A stretch of DNA of 64,000 nt, taken from contig OZ025872.1 in NCBI GenBank assembly GCA_964019415.1, forward strand, positions 4,991,375 to 5,055,374, given 5' to 3'. The position numbers were made by a program, and so were the translations under genes. Below, piece by piece: positions 24,880 through 55,960 of this stretch (the first letter of the stretch is position 1; every line of letters starts with the position of its first letter). The notes beneath the pieces are model-generated. The model had not been told where the DNA came from and made no database searches. It saw nothing but the letters and a program-made list of their open reading frames with translations. Source of the stretch: Ianthella basta. Taxonomy: Eukaryota > Porifera > Demospongiae > Verongiida > Ianthellidae.

Positions 24880-26600
24880 GCCTACGTACATAGATAAAAC
24901 CATAGCTATACAGTATTATACTATGTAAGCAAGTGGAGTGTCCAATTAGCTGCATCTTCTTCACATTGGTACAACCTACTACAAGCAATGGGTGTACGGT
25001 GTGTAGGGAGGAGAGAGGGAGGAGGAGGGGAAATGTGCAGGCAAGACAGGACATGTCCCACCTAATTCACAAGACAGTTGACATCTATATAGCTATAGCC
25101 TGCTAGAAAGGTGCATGCAGTCTCGTCACCAGAGACTAACACACTTGAAGTGCCCTATGTGTTGATGAACCATATTCTTCAATGCCCACTGTAAGCTATC
25201 TGGAGTGGCATCATTTCAGTTCATCTTGACACATTATTACAACTGGAGACTATTTTTTGAACAGTCCTGAGTGGCTAGGTAAGTCTGACATCATCCAAGT
25301 TCGTTCGCACTAGCCAAAATTTCACAAGTTATCCAGACGTTAAATGTTAGTGACAGGTGATGAAATGTGGTGACAGTTGGTGATGTGACCATGAATAACG
25401 TTAAAGTAACAATTTTACAATCAATGAATTTTGTTAGGCAGTAACAGTAGAGATCAACAATTTTACAAAATTCATTGACTGTAAAATTGTTACTTTAACG
25501 TTATTCATGGTCACATCACCAACTCTCACCACATTTCATCACCTGTCACTAACATTTATATATAAACTATAGGAGTGCTGTATTTTGTCATTCTCTGATG
25601 AAGGTGGCTGAAAGCTGCCAAAACGTCTGGATAACTTGTGAAATTTTGGCTATTGCGAACAAACTTGGATAACTGGAGACTAATATATGTGTGAGTAGAC
25701 TAATACTCTGAGTTGCGCACTCAGAAAATGGGCTTTGACACTAAGAAACCGAAGGCTGTGCATACAACGAGAGGATGGTACTGCACAGATAAGGATTGGG
25801 GGCAGGTCCTAGGAAGAAGGGAGTCCCAACGCATACCACTATATACCAACAATAGAGGGAGTTATTAGATATCAACAATAGCAACAGAGTGGGATTAGTG
25901 GGAATTCATTTGGTGGCAGACAAGTGACACCAGGTGCATGACATGGAGTCATTAAAGATGGCAATTTGTGCTTACCTATTACTGATGGCTGACAAATCCA
26001 CCGTACTCAAGAAGGTAGTCTTCCACATCTTGTTTCTGTTCTCGAATAGCCAAGGTCAGACACGTGTGACCATTGTTGGTCACATCAAACTTCTTCTGAC
26101 CAAATTTAGGAAGGAGGTACTTCACCATTTCCAGGTGGCCCATGAAAGCAGCCATGTGGAGGGCATTGCGACCATCCTGTTAGTGTAATAAGGAAATGAG
26201 GATATCACTGCAATTAATTAAGTGAACATGCAGTGCAAGTCACACACACACCAAGGTGCACTACACAAGCCATACATACACACCAGTAGTATGTGGTAGT
26301 AGGGCCAATACTAATAATAATCTATTACTATCTATTATCTATTAGGTACAAACAATATAATTACACACATTGCACACAAATGCTTGCAGACATAATACAA
26401 AACCCATTGTACATCACAGCCACATGTGTACTATACACTAAACACTACATCACCAACTGCTGTACTGGCTACCTAATTACTGGTACCTCAGGTCCAGGGG
26501 ATGGTAGCAATGAAGGGATTCTCTTGTACATCCGCTTTGAAATGTTACACGAGTGCTTCAGTAACCCCCATCCCAGGTGCGCTTGTTTGCAATGATCACA
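24880..26600. repeat. Segmental duplication, copy 1
   Basis: It shares long near-identical stretches with 33,545-34,760, for example CTATGTAAGCAAGTGGAGTG and GGTGGCAGACAAGTGACACC, including the ankyrin terminal exon. This copy contains the foldback element that the other lacks. Confidence 0.75.
25253..25670. mobile_element. 418-bp foldback element with a hammerhead-like core
   Basis: Long arms pair CCAAAATTTCACAAGTTATCCAGACGTT (25,315-25,345 region) with its inverse near 25,615-25,655, and a second pair around GTAACAATTTTACA. It is flanked by a 12-bp direct repeat AACTGGAGACTA (25,241-25,252 and 25,671-25,682). The empty site is in the duplicated block near 33,865. CTGATGA (25,595-25,601), a stem-loop, then AAAAC resembles a hammerhead ribozyme core but lacks the canonical GAAA. 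Such motifs occur in Penelope-like elements. Confidence 0.5.
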
Positions 26601-26906
26601 GACTAAAACCAATGCTTCTCTTAGTTGAAAAGTTACATGTTGTGTGTGGGTGCGTATGTGTGCATGCGTGTGTGTGCACATGTGTGCTTGCTCATGCGCG
26701 CGCGTGTGCGTGTGTGTGTATGTGTGTGTGTGTGTGTGTGTGTACACTATTGTGTACAAAGGCTGCTTCAAGGCAGTAATGCATATAGTAAAGTACACAC
26801 TCACATTGTCCACTTCATCCAGTGAGCTGTTATATTCCTCCAACAGCATTTTGACTACCTCAGCACTGCCAGAAAAAGCAGCTCTCAGCAGTGCAGTGCC
26901 TCCATC
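25979..26906 (-). pseudogene. Two-exon 3' fragment of a gene 2-like ankyrin gene
   Basis: Exon 26805-26906 encodes DGGTALLRAAFSGSAEVVKM and onward. Terminal exon 25979-26176 encodes DGRNALHMAAFMGHLEMVKY and ends GGFVSHQ with TAA. Both keep good splice sites and open frames, and the phases match. No further upstream exons are found on the minus strand; instead a satellite array starts at 26,938. The block is nearly identical to the 3' end of gene 2 around 34.1-34.8 kb, so it is a segmental-duplication remnant. It could also be the 3' end of an unannotated transcript. Confidence 0.65.
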
Positions 26907-26937
26907 CTGTGCAAGGGAGTAATGAGATAACATATAA

Positions 26938-28160
26938 TGTACTAGTGGACAGTATGCATTAAATGGGTACTGTACTAGGGGGACACTACGTATTAAATGG
27001 GTAGTGTCTTAGGGGGACAATACGTATTAAATGGGTAGTGTCCTAGGGGGACAATATGTAATAAATGGGAAGAGTAGTAGGGGGGACACTACATTTTCAA
27101 TGGGTAGTGTACTAGGGGGACACAACGTATTAAATGGGTAGTATACTAGGAGGACACTACGTATTAAATGGGTAGTGTCCTAGGGGGACACTACGTATTA
27201 AATGGGTAATGTGCTAGGGGGACACTACGTATTAAATGGGTAATGTGCTAGGGGGACAATACGTAATAAATGGGAAGAGTAGTAGGGGGAACACTACGTA
27301 TTGAATGGGCATGCAGTGTACTAGGGGACACTACATTTTCAATGGGCAATGCACTAGGGGGACACTATGTGTTAAATGGGCAGTGCACTAGGGGGACACT
27401 ATGTATTAAATGGGTAATGTGCTAGGGGGACACTACGTATTAAATGGGTAGTGTACTAGGGGGACACTACATTTTCAATGAGTAGTGTACTAGGGGAACA
27501 CTACGAACTCAATTGGTAGAGTACTAGGGAGACACTGCTATTAAATAGGTAGTGTACTAGAAGGACACAACGCATTAAATGGGTAGTGTACTAGGGGGAC
27601 ACTGCTATTAAATAGGTAGTGTACTAGGGGGACACTACGCCTTGAATGGATAGTGTACTAGGGGGACAGTATGCATTAAATGGGTAGTGTACTAGGGGAC
27701 AATGTAATAAATGGGTAGTGTACTAGGGGAACACTACATTTTCAATGGGTAGTGTACTAGGGGGACACAACGTATTAAATGGGTAGTGTACTAGGGGGAC
27801 ACTATGTATTAAATGGGTAGTGTACTAGGGGGGACACTACGTATTAAATGGGTAGTGTACTAGGGGGACACTACATTTTCAATGGGTAGTATACTAGGAG
27901 GACAGTATGCATTAAATGGGTAGTGTCCTAGGGGGGAGACTATGTATTAAATGGGTAGTGCACTAGGGAGACACTACGTACTAAATTGGTAGTGTACTAG
28001 GGGACACTATGTATTAACTGGGTAGTGTACTAGGGGAGCAGTATGCATTAAATGAGTAGTCTACTATGAGGACACTATGTATTAAATGGGTAGTGTCCCA
28101 GGGGGACATGTACACTACGTACTAAATGGGTAATGTACTAGGGGGACACTACGCATTAAA
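26938..28160. repeat. 34-bp satellite array, about 36 copies
   Basis: The unit is roughly GGGTAGTGTACTAGGGGGACACTACGTATTAAAT split at its two halves, diverged 5-20% between copies. It starts about 30 bp upstream of the ankyrin exon fragment at 26,805-26,906 and probably replaced the missing upstream exons. Confidence 0.9.
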
Positions 28161-28349
28161 TTCAACGATGCACAATAATACACTTACAATGAAGCACTCA
28201 AGGCATTTACATAATTATAATAACTAGCAATGAACAAAATAATTCAAATTGCATTATTATAGACATAACAATTGACCTGACTGCAAAACACCAGATACAT
28301 CCTCCAATACAAATTATTGTTCCATTTTGCATATGTTGTCACTATGAAG

Positions 28350-28425
28350 GCTGCCCTGAGTGACTGGGAGGATCGCGAAGTTGGGCGGTATGTGAACATA
28401 AGAGATCATCCATTTAAAGAAGGTA
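28350..28425 (+). pseudogene. Fragment resembling the last exon of the APH gene
   Basis: The frame reads AALSDWEDREVGRYVNIRDHPFKEG, resembling AAWQDIWRGHECRYYRNVKDHPKD of the terminal exon at 31,721. No other APH exon is nearby. It is probably a relic of a duplicated APH gene. Confidence 0.4.
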
Positions 28426-29078
28426 ATGGAGATGCTGACAGCTGCAGGGCAATTCTTCTGCAGACAGAGCTAGTTATGTAATATTTATTAACAGATTATA
28501 TGCTCATAAGCTTGCTCTATAGTGACAGATGAACAGTGTAAGTAGGTAGGTATATACCATGATATAGTGCTTCTACTTCAAGATCTGTACAGGTTCTATA
28601 TAATAATATAATTATTGTTCATTTCATATAATTATTGCTTACTGCATGTATGTGCGATGTGATGGATTGCCATGGTGGTCTATTTTGACTTATGCACGTA
28701 CAAAAGGTGACTGAGAAGAGCAAGTTCAAGCAGTGTGGCACTTTATTTTTACATGCATCCGTAGCTGTGGTAGCCTATAATCTGGCAGTATTTTTGGGTT
28801 GGTGGTGCACTATATAGGAGTTCTCTAGCTAATCCAGTTCACACATATAGCTATAATGTGGATCACAATGTGCTCGATGTAGCATGCAAAGAGGCTTACA
28901 TGTTGTGCTACAATCAAGCAAAATTGTAAGTAACTCGCAGTGTTTGCACACTTCCCTAGAAGTGAATGAGTGGGTGTTCATTGTCTGAGTCCCGCAATTT
29001 GCACATCATTGCATTGTTGGATTCAACTACTGCACTTAGTTCACATGGTGCTGTATGTAATGTAAGTAACAAATAATA

Positions 29079-29250
29079 CAGTGGGCTCTGATTTATCCGA
29101 CGTCATCTGTTCCCTCAAAACTTGTCAGATATATCAGATGTCACATGAAAAAGTATCTATACAATTGAATGTAGCACTTCTGTTTCTCAGTCTTTCGTTG
29201 GATAAATCAGGTTTCCAGATAAATAGATGTCGGATAAATCAGAGCCCACT
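29079..29250. mobile_element. 172-bp pogo-like MITE
   Basis: CAGTGGGCTCTGATTTATCC at the left matches GGATAAATCAGAGCCCACT at the right, with additional inner inverted copies of the GGATAAATCAG motif. TA-type flanks are possible but not clean. It has no coding content. Confidence 0.5.
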
Positions 29251-29982
29251 TATTATTCTGAAAATCTCCATTATTGCATGTGATTATCTCAGTCATGTAG
29301 ACTGCCTGGAGAGATGGGTGGACAGGATATGAGGTTGGGAAGCATAAAAGTGTGAAAGACCACCGGCCCGAAGGAAGTGGCTGCAATGACCGCTAGACAG
29401 TCCTTTTGTAAACTATACAGTCTAAACAATGAGTGTCCAACCCTTTCATAACAAGATGTACAGACATTTCCAATTATAATATTAAATTTATATTGTATGA
29501 ACAGAAGTCCATATCCACCAGAGCCGATGCTCTGTTGCACTGTACTGCTACATAACATTGGACACACAAATACATGGTTGAAACCTTAAGATGGTCACTG
29601 CATGCTCTAAGCAGCCATCTCCAAAACATCCAGTCTCACTGGCACCAGGCAGCTACAATAATTATGCAGGAGTCAGGGCATGAACATGCATGCCCAGGCA
29701 CGCCCAAACAAGTATTATACAAACAATGACAATGCGCGCGGGATATTTCTGTGTAGCTACTTATTTCAAGCACAGTGCACATTCTTAGGCATAAATTCCT
29801 TGACCTAGAGACGCCTTATATAAGTAGCCAGCGCATTTATTAAGTAACTAAGTGAAGTGAGAGTGAAAGAAGAATTGAATCGCACGAGTGCTAGTAGATT
29901 GTCGTTCGATGATGCCGCCATTTACATGTCCATAATTATGCATGTTGTTGCTCTGCATGTGCATTTAAACATTTGTGTACAG

Positions 29983-31846
29983 GAAGAAGAGGGATTGCTA
30001 AACATACAAGATCACGGACAGATCTACATACAGAGGACAGTCATGGGTTGTTAAGTTCAATCCACGGGGCCACCATGACTCGTGGTACAATGTAAGTTAT
30101 TCAAACAAGCCAGGCTCTTCTTGCAGCTAGCTACCAATCAGCAGTATTGTTAGCTAATTCTACATAGCCAGACCCTGTGTTCCGTGCACATATATACCTG
30201 CAGGTCAAACAAGAGTTCTCCATACTGAAAGACCTTCTACCAGACATCCCTGTTCCTAAGCCCATATACTGCAGCACAAGTCATGATGAAAGGATCGTTG
30301 GAACAGAGTTCATTATCATGCAGTTCATTCAGGTTCAATTCTGCACAATTGTAGGAGTACACATAATGCAAAATAATGCATAAAGGTTTGTATACACAGT
30401 CTGTTCTCTACAGAGTCTATACATAGTCTATTCTCTCTTCAAGCTGTAGTGTGTACATTTGATATTACTTGCACTAGTCTTGCAAAATGGTATAGGGTGC
30501 CAGTTTTGAGTCTGCCTCTGAGATTCCATTGGGCAAAGAAGGGAAAGTGTGCAGCTCAGCATTGAAGGCCATGGCCAATGTGCACTACTGGCACTGGACA
30601 GAAAATGACAGAAAGGATGACTTCACAAACTCCAGTGATTTTTGGGCCGAGCAGGTGAGGAGAGAAACACGCATAACTGGCTTAATAATAGTATCAAATG
30701 CATGGCGAGAAGCAAGGGTACATCCATGGGCCGTGTACATTCATTCGTATACTTGCATGCAGGTATGAATGTGAAGCTGCATACATGTATACACTGCTAC
30801 CATTGCAATCCTCAGAATCAAACATGGAAGGGCAACTGTGTACCATTCTCCGGTGACAGAAAGACAAAAGACTTATTTGCAGTCATGGAACAAAGCAGGG
30901 AACCAAGAGGACGCAGCACAAGTACGAGCACATGAAGAATGCATGCAATCTTTGCTTACAAATAGCTCTACACACACTATCCTACACTGTTCAATCTGCA
31001 GGCATTGTTCATGGTGACTTAGACATCTCCAATTTCATTTTTGATGAAAAGGTATACGTACGTAATACCGTATGACACATGACACATTGATGTTATGTAT
31101 GTATGAGTGTATGTAAAACATCATTGCACACTTAACCTGACTGCAGCTACACTGTGCGTGTTGTGATCCTATGTTACAGTACAATGTGAAGGCCATTCTG
31201 GACTGGAAGCACCACATCAACGGTGACCCGATGGTGGATGTGGGGTACTTCCTCATGATGTTCATTCAGCCTTCCCAATACCAAGGATGCGGTCATTTGC
31301 AAGATCTTGCTCTTCTAATTGGTTAGTCTCTCTCAGTCTGAATGGAACTATATAATGTGTGCTATTGTGCCTTGAAGATGGTTGACCCATGGTGTGAAGT
31401 GGTATGTGAATTGTACTGTTGTACATTTCTCCTTTACTCCATTACGCCCAAAAACTGCGCTGGTGATTGGTGACTTTCATACTTACATTGACATGTTGCA
31501 TGCTCATAGGTGCTCCTGACAGGAATATTCCAACTGAGGACCAAATGATAGAGGTGCATCGAAAAGAAGCTCACTGCCTCAATGTGGTCTTCAGTGAGAC
31601 AGCATTCAACTATGCCAAGGCTGTTAGCTGCCTGAGGCTTATTACCGTTGTCAGAGTAAGTGACAAAACTGAACCGTGTCTCCACTCAGTCTATTATGCA
31701 TTACTTTTGTACCCATGTAGGCTGCTTGGCAAGATATTTGGAGAGGACATGAATGCAGGTACTACAGAAATGTGAAGGACCATCCAAAGGATGTGATTAC
31801 CATGCTGACACTTGCTGGAAATGCCTTTTACAGGCAGAGCCTTTAG
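29983..31846 (+). CDS. APH/choline-kinase-like phosphotransferase (ACAD10/11 N-terminal type)
   Basis: Exons: about 29983-30091, 30204-30332, 30496-30654, about 30818-30914, 31002-31051, 31180-31321, 31510-31655 and 31721-31846 (stop TAG). Motifs fit the aminoglycoside phosphotransferase fold: VKFNPRG near the nucleotide-binding Lys, a VPKPIYC...GTEFIIMQF hinge, the catalytic loop IVHGDLDISNFIF, and the Mg-binding ILDWKHHINGDPMVDVGYF. The order matches the kinase part of ACAD10/ACAD11 proteins; no acyl-CoA dehydrogenase part follows. The substrate is unknown. The first exon was not found with confidence (LSFDDAAIYM near 29,893 is a candidate). Exon 29983-30091 changes frame internally, so the gene may be damaged or my boundary wrong. 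The donor at 30,333 (GTTCAA) is weak. Confidence 0.6.
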
Positions 31847-32582
31847 GTACAAAGCCAAAAGGAAGTCATTGAGACTGCATTTATATAATGATACAGTTAG
31901 TACAGTTTAGAGCAAAATTCAGTTTGCTAGCACAAATAATTAGTATCTATGAGTCATCTGTACCTTGTTACTATCTATGAGAAGTTTGTTCTGTAACTTG
32001 CACTGCTTGTATTATCATCCGGTCTTCCTTTACTTCACCTTTTAAGCCTCTGTCGAGCAAAAGCCTAAATGATTGGCTCATATATCTCAAGTACTAATAT
32101 AGTGTTGTTGCTAAATATTAGTTATTAGTAAAGTAGTTTTAATAAAAATTATAGTGTTGTTGAAGGCCATAAATTTATACTGTATCTTGGAACCTCATTA
32201 CATTTAACTTTATTGTATATGCCCTACATTATGCTATACAAACATGCATATGGTTGTATGCACTGTACTGGTGGATAGCTGAGAGTGGAGTGTCAAGTAG
32301 TAATTAATGTGCTGAGGCCACATGCCTGTGGTTTGACACTTCGTGCCTGCCCGAGCAAGCCCAAGGTGTTTTCCAATAGCAATGTCCCCATCTTCCTATT
32401 ATGGTAGTACCTTTTGTGTACCCAATGGAGACACTGCAGCTGGTTATGTCATTGCAATTATGCATACACTCACATGTATAATACACAGAAAATTCTTACA
32501 TTAACGTATTGCATGATGGCAATGATGTTACATTTGAAGTACAATGGCCATGGATACGTAAGCACTAGCTTCACTATGGTGC

Positions 32583-32634
<52 letters not shown>

Positions 32635-33044
32635 TGTGTGTGTGAGGCCGGGTACAAAAGTTGCACTTCGCAGAAAGAGTACTTAGAAAGTGCTTGCGTG
32701 TTCTGATGACCTAGGTGTGTCAGTTGCTGTACATAGTAGGTACATAGAAAGATGAGTGGCATCTACCTGGTAAACAGTTGGCGGGAAAGGAGATGGCTAT
32801 GGGAAACAATTCTCTGGAGAGGTTTGAGTCAATGGTGCTCAGAGGCATTGAGAATGAAGAGGCAGAGACATTTGGCATCACTCTAAGGAGGGTTAGTGAA
32901 GTAGCCACTACTCCTCTCAGTAGGCGAGGGTGGCCTGACTACTATATACCTTGTAAATATTGCCCATTAGCAAGTATGATTGATGAACTGCATGCCAATA
33001 TACTATTCAACATCCTTCAAGGAGGAAGAACCCTCCTCTTACGT
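31847..33044. other. Region downstream of the APH gene
   Basis: Contains a GT microsatellite (32,584-32,643) and a coding-like frame near 32,778-32,960 (ERFESMVLRGIENEEAETFG) of unknown origin, possibly part of the APH relic. Confidence 0.35.
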
Positions 33045-33185
33045 ACAAGATTTCTGCTGCTAATGTGGGAAAATGGGTGGTAAAGTTCAATCCTCTTGGA
33101 CCAGTGGACCTTTGGTATGATGTGAAGAAGGACTATGGTACACTTCAGAGTCTTTATCTAACACTCCCAACTCCCAACAGGAATA
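33045..33185 (+). pseudogene. Decayed APH-gene fragment lacking an intron
   Basis: A frame reads WVVKFNPLGPVDLWYD and then VKKDYGTLQSL, matching the ends of two APH exons at 30,091 and 30,204. In the gene these are separated by a 112-bp intron; here they are joined. The surrounding frame is broken. It is either an intron-less retrocopy piece or an older copy from before intron gain. Confidence 0.5.
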
Positions 33186-34169
33186 GATGTGTGTTACTAA
33201 CCCATGTCCAGCTGCAGGATTGAAGTGATGAAATGCAACAGGTACAACAGTATTTCGATTATGATAAAGCATGGATGATTTACATTGCATGCAGATTGCA
33301 GATACCGGTTGCAATTTTGCTCATGATTGACTGAAGTAGTAACTTGTGAAGTTATTTCTATTGCACAGTGAACAGTTTTCTACAGCGAAGTACCTTCACT
33401 CTAACTGTCTGGTAGCAATATAATATATAGCCATGTACATAATCGAGCTAATACATTATTTTAAATATGCAGTGTAACTAAAACACCTAACTATAGAGAA
33501 TATGTCACCAGTGGTGTCACTTGTACATACAGTAGAGTATACTATGTAAGCAAGTGGAGTGTTTGATTAGCTGCATCCTCTTCACATTGGTACAACCTAT
33601 TACAAGCAATGAGTGCATGGCGTGATGGGAGGAGAGAGGGAGGCCAGGAGGGAACATCTGCAGGCAAGACGGGACATGTCCCACTTAATTCACGAGACAG
33701 CTCACATCTATATAGCTATAGCCTGCTAGAAAGGTGCATGCAATCTCATCACCAGAGACTAAACACACTTGAGGTGCCCCACATGTTAATGAACCATATC
33801 CTTCAATGCCCATTCTAAGCTATCTGGAGTGGCATCATTTCAGTTCATCTCGACACATTATTACAACTGGAGAATTGTGTGAGTAGACTAATACTGTATA
33901 TGAGTTACGGACTCAGACATTGGGTTTTGACAATACAAGAAACTGAAGGCTGTACATACAATGACAGGATGGTACTGCACAGATAAGGATTGGGGGCAGG
34001 CCCTAGGCAGAAGGGAGTCCCAACACATACAACTATATACCAACAATAGAGGGAGTTAGATACCAACAATAGCAACAGTAAGGGATTAGTGGGAATTCAT
34101 CTGGTGGCAGACAAGCGACACCAGGTGCATGACATGGAGTCATTAAAGATGGGAATTTGTGCTTACCTA

Positions 34170-54694
<20,525 letters not shown>

Positions 54695-55735
54695 TTTGCT
54701 GAGAGTGGGGGACTTACCCTTACCCCTGAGTAACACGACCGATGATTGGTAGACGCCGTCACGTGCCCGTGTTAAGAGAGTACCTCATCCCTACATTGTC
54801 TTGTTTTCTGAAAAACTGTGTGTTTATTGCCCTTAGTATTACTAGTTGGATAGCAGTCATAGTACCAGTGTACATGTGTAGGGTGTGGTGTATTTGAATG
54901 CACACATGCGCATCATACATAGTCTCGAACCCAGACCCATTCCGCCATTTTATAATTGGGAGGGGCGGAAAACAGGGGGGTCGGTCAAGGTCACGTGTGT
55001 CCGCAAAATGGCCGACGCGGCTGCTCTTTACTGTGTATTTTACCTATACTAGCTAAGAGCAGACATATTTCGAGAAACACGTCGCATCGCTTGTTTCTTT
55101 GCTTCTGTGCACACAGTTGGACAAGGGCTATCAGAAAATGGACCCTTCCCGCCCTTACCCAACATCTAGGTAGGTTTTACGAGCATTTTCCAACACCGGT
55201 GTACGAGTGTTCGCTGCTGCTGGCTACGAGGCAGATGAAGCCTAATCTGGAGTACTGAGCAAGTGCTCCTGTGGAAGTGACTCCTTAGAAGCTGGTAGCG
55301 AGTCCTCATTGATCACTTCAGGACTGCATGACTGATAGGTTGACTGCTTCTGCAATGGGAGTGCAATCGGCAGCCACGTCCTTACAATCGTCTTGGTTCT
55401 GTACACGATTTGTCACATTCGATAGCAGGGATGCTAGAAATGGTTTAAGCGTGCTGGCAATCCTCAGGAAACGCTGCGATAACTTGCAAGACTAAATCGT
55501 GAAAGCGGTCAGACAGTTAAGCCCAATCCACCGTATGGCTCCTTGGCTACGTACGTACGGGTCATACCAGGGGCGCGAATGCAGTACAAGGCCCTGCCAT
55601 GGCTCAGGGTATGCACATTCGGCCTTGGAGCACAGTCAGCTAACATATGGATACGCGATTGGAATGTCAGGAATGCAATTATTGAGGTGCTGATATTGCG
55701 CAATCCCAGGACCTTGTCCGACCTAGTCTCGTTCC

Positions 55736-55826
55736 TAGTCTCGTCCCCAGCCCACTTCCGGCCGCCATGTGGGCAAAATGGCAAAATTGCAAAATGGCGG
55801 CCGGAAGTGGGCTGGGGACGAGACTA
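55736..55826. mobile_element. 91-bp palindromic MITE inside the left end of the autonomous element
   Basis: Two perfect 33-nt inverted arms start TAGTCTCGTCCCCAGCCC. They are flanked by the 9-bp duplication TCTCGTTCC (55,727-55,735 and 55,827-55,835), which is itself bases 4-12 of the host transposon's terminus. The arms resemble the autonomous element's right terminus, so this is a deletion derivative mobilised by the same machinery. Confidence 0.85.
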
Positions 55827-55960
55827 TCTCGTTCCCAGCCCCCCAAAAGGTGGTCTGGCACATTTACTCAATATTTTGATTAATTGGAAACTTTCGGTAT
55901 GTCGCGTCACATGTATGCATCCGCTGCAAGAAGCCTGTTTCGCTATTCTATGTCGCTCAC

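Larger units (their letters stand above)
28161..29982. other. Region between the satellite and the APH gene
   Basis: Contains the APH relic (28,350-28,425) and the pogo-like MITE (29,079-29,250). The APH first exon is probably near 29,870-29,930. Nothing else is supported. Confidence 0.45.

Noticed and set aside
29857-29982. MRVKEELNRTSAS as the start of the APH protein
   Set aside because: The first codon is GTG, not ATG, and no donor fits; the true first exon remains unplaced.
54911-54920. 4-bp ACAT or 10-bp target duplication for the outer element
   Set aside because: Including the shared terminal T gives symmetrical TAGTCTCG ends and a 9-bp duplication that matches the empty site and the other family members.
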